DNA of 7,667 bases, taken from the NCBI GenBank assembly GCA_016763355.1, contig JAESTY010000062.1, positions 1-7,667 of the forward strand, written 5' to 3'. The notes under the pieces are model-generated. The model was not told where the DNA came from, ran no database searches, and saw nothing but the letters and a program-made list of their open reading frames with translations. This document shows, piece by piece, positions 7,022-7,667 of this stretch (positions are counted from its first letter, which is position 1; the number at the start of each line of letters is the position of its first letter). The position numbers and the translations under genes are program-made. The DNA comes from Immundisolibacteraceae bacterium. GTDB taxonomy: Bacteria > Pseudomonadota > Gammaproteobacteria > Immundisolibacterales > Immundisolibacteraceae.

Positions 7022-7667
7022 TTATTCAAGTTTTTCAATATCCAATTCACGGCCATCCAGGGTGATACCAGCCCAGCGCTGCATCACTTCGATTTTCTGC
7101 GCGATGCCGCCGTAATAACCCAGGTCCCGACTAAATAGCTGATAGAGATGGTAAGTCAGCTCACCGAGCATATTCGGCACACCGCTGGCATGGCAATCTG
7201 TGACATCTGCCGCAGATCTTTGGTCATCAACCCGACATAAAACCCGCCCTTCATCGGTTCTGGATTGAGCATGCCGCGGTTGTGGGTCCAGAAGGTGGCG
7301 CCGGTGCCGTGATCGAGCACCTCAGCCACCGCCTGATAATCAATGCCGTGGCGAGCTGCGACTAACAGACCTTCGAGCAGTGCCACCCCAGCCACCGAGC
7401 AGACCATGTTATTAACCATCTTGGCAATCTGTCCTGCCCCCAATGGCCCCAGCAGAAACAGGTGACTACTAAACCGATCAAGCACAGTCCGGGCACGTTT
7501 TAGATCCGCAGCTTCCCCACCCACAATAAACGTTAAGTTGCGATCAGGAATCGCCAACGAACCCCCGCGTTCACCGGTAATGGCCGCATCCATCAGAATC
7601 ATTTCTGAGCCAGCCAACCGCTGTGCAAATTCCCGGGTCTGATCTGGATAGCCACTGGTGGTGTCAA
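7022..7667 (-). CDS. Beta-hydroxyacid dehydrogenase (3-hydroxyisobutyrate dehydrogenase family), 5' end outside, with apparent frameshift
   Basis: NAD(P)-dependent oxidoreductase acting on small beta-hydroxyacids; exact substrate unknown. It enters from the right edge already open (DTTSGYPDQTREFAQRL), so about 80 residues carrying the Rossmann nucleotide site are missing. Seen in order: a variant substrate loop MDAAITGERGG where many relatives have DAPVSGG, then FIVGG, then the family signature GPLGAGQIAKMVNN with the catalytic lysine encoded at 7420-7422, and the C-terminal helical domain with LMTKDLRQMSQIA. Just after this the frame breaks near 7191. The next frame continues with ASGVPNMLGELTYHLYQL, through RDLGYYGG and MQRWAGITLDG, and ends at the TAA at 7022-7024. 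As written, the first frame stops early at 7156 and loses about 56 C-terminal residues. Its relation to the dioxygenase gene downstream is only positional. Confidence 0.82.
7190..7193 (-). other. Frameshift site in the dehydrogenase gene
   Basis: The minus strand reads CAG ATT GCC, then AT, then GCC AGC GGT GTG. The family-like protein reads QIA-x-ASGVP, so one base is missing from the codon between the two GCC triplets (for example GAT reduced to AT). The reading frame after it stays open to 7022 and matches the expected C-terminus. Confidence 0.8.

Overview
The window reads as a piece of a gammaproteobacterial chromosome. This is inferred from the gene families, the overlapping efflux-operon layout and moderately high GC judged by eye; no rRNA or other taxonomic marker is present. 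Every gene I can support lies on the minus strand, so transcription runs from right to left. No tRNA, rRNA, insertion sequence, CRISPR array or phage gene was seen.

From right to left in transcription order: (1) The 3' part of a beta-hydroxyacid dehydrogenase gene (3-hydroxyisobutyrate dehydrogenase family) enters from the right edge and ends at 7022, with an apparent one-base deletion near 7191. (2) A 370-base non-coding stretch (6652-7021) holds a GCTAAT tandem repeat and a candidate promoter. (3) A complete type I (VOC-fold) extradiol ring-cleavage dioxygenase of the BphC/HsaC kind follows at 5761-6651, with all expected iron ligands and catalytic residues. (4) Only 9 bases later comes a small secreted Cys/His-rich protein (5290-5751) that I cannot assign to a characterised family. 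(5) A 232-base gap (5058-5289) contains a dyad built from the same ATTAGC/GCTAAT half-sites. (6) A cusCBA-type tripartite efflux operon fills the rest: outer-membrane factor CusC (3696-5057), periplasmic adaptor CusB (2349-3703, interrupted by an apparent one-base deletion near 3011) and the RND pump CusA (from 2356, running off the left edge after 785 residues).

The efflux genes form one tightly coupled unit: cusC/cusB and cusB/cusA both overlap by 8 bases through an ATGAnTAA-type junction. Conserved methionines in CusA (M581, M631, M681) and in the CusB N-terminus (M54, M68, M70) match the Cu(I)/Ag(I) path known from E. coli Cus, so monovalent copper or silver export from the periplasm is the best reading. 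The small Cys/His-rich protein upstream probably belongs to the same metal response. The ring-cleavage dioxygenase and the dehydrogenase look like aromatic or steroid catabolism genes; whether they are functionally tied to the metal genes or are only neighbours is open.

The points most worth a second look are the two independent single-base frameshifts, the unassigned Cys/His-rich secreted protein, the shared GCTAAT motif in both intergenic regions, and the juxtaposition of a catechol-cleaving enzyme with a copper/silver efflux system. I found no wholly new system.
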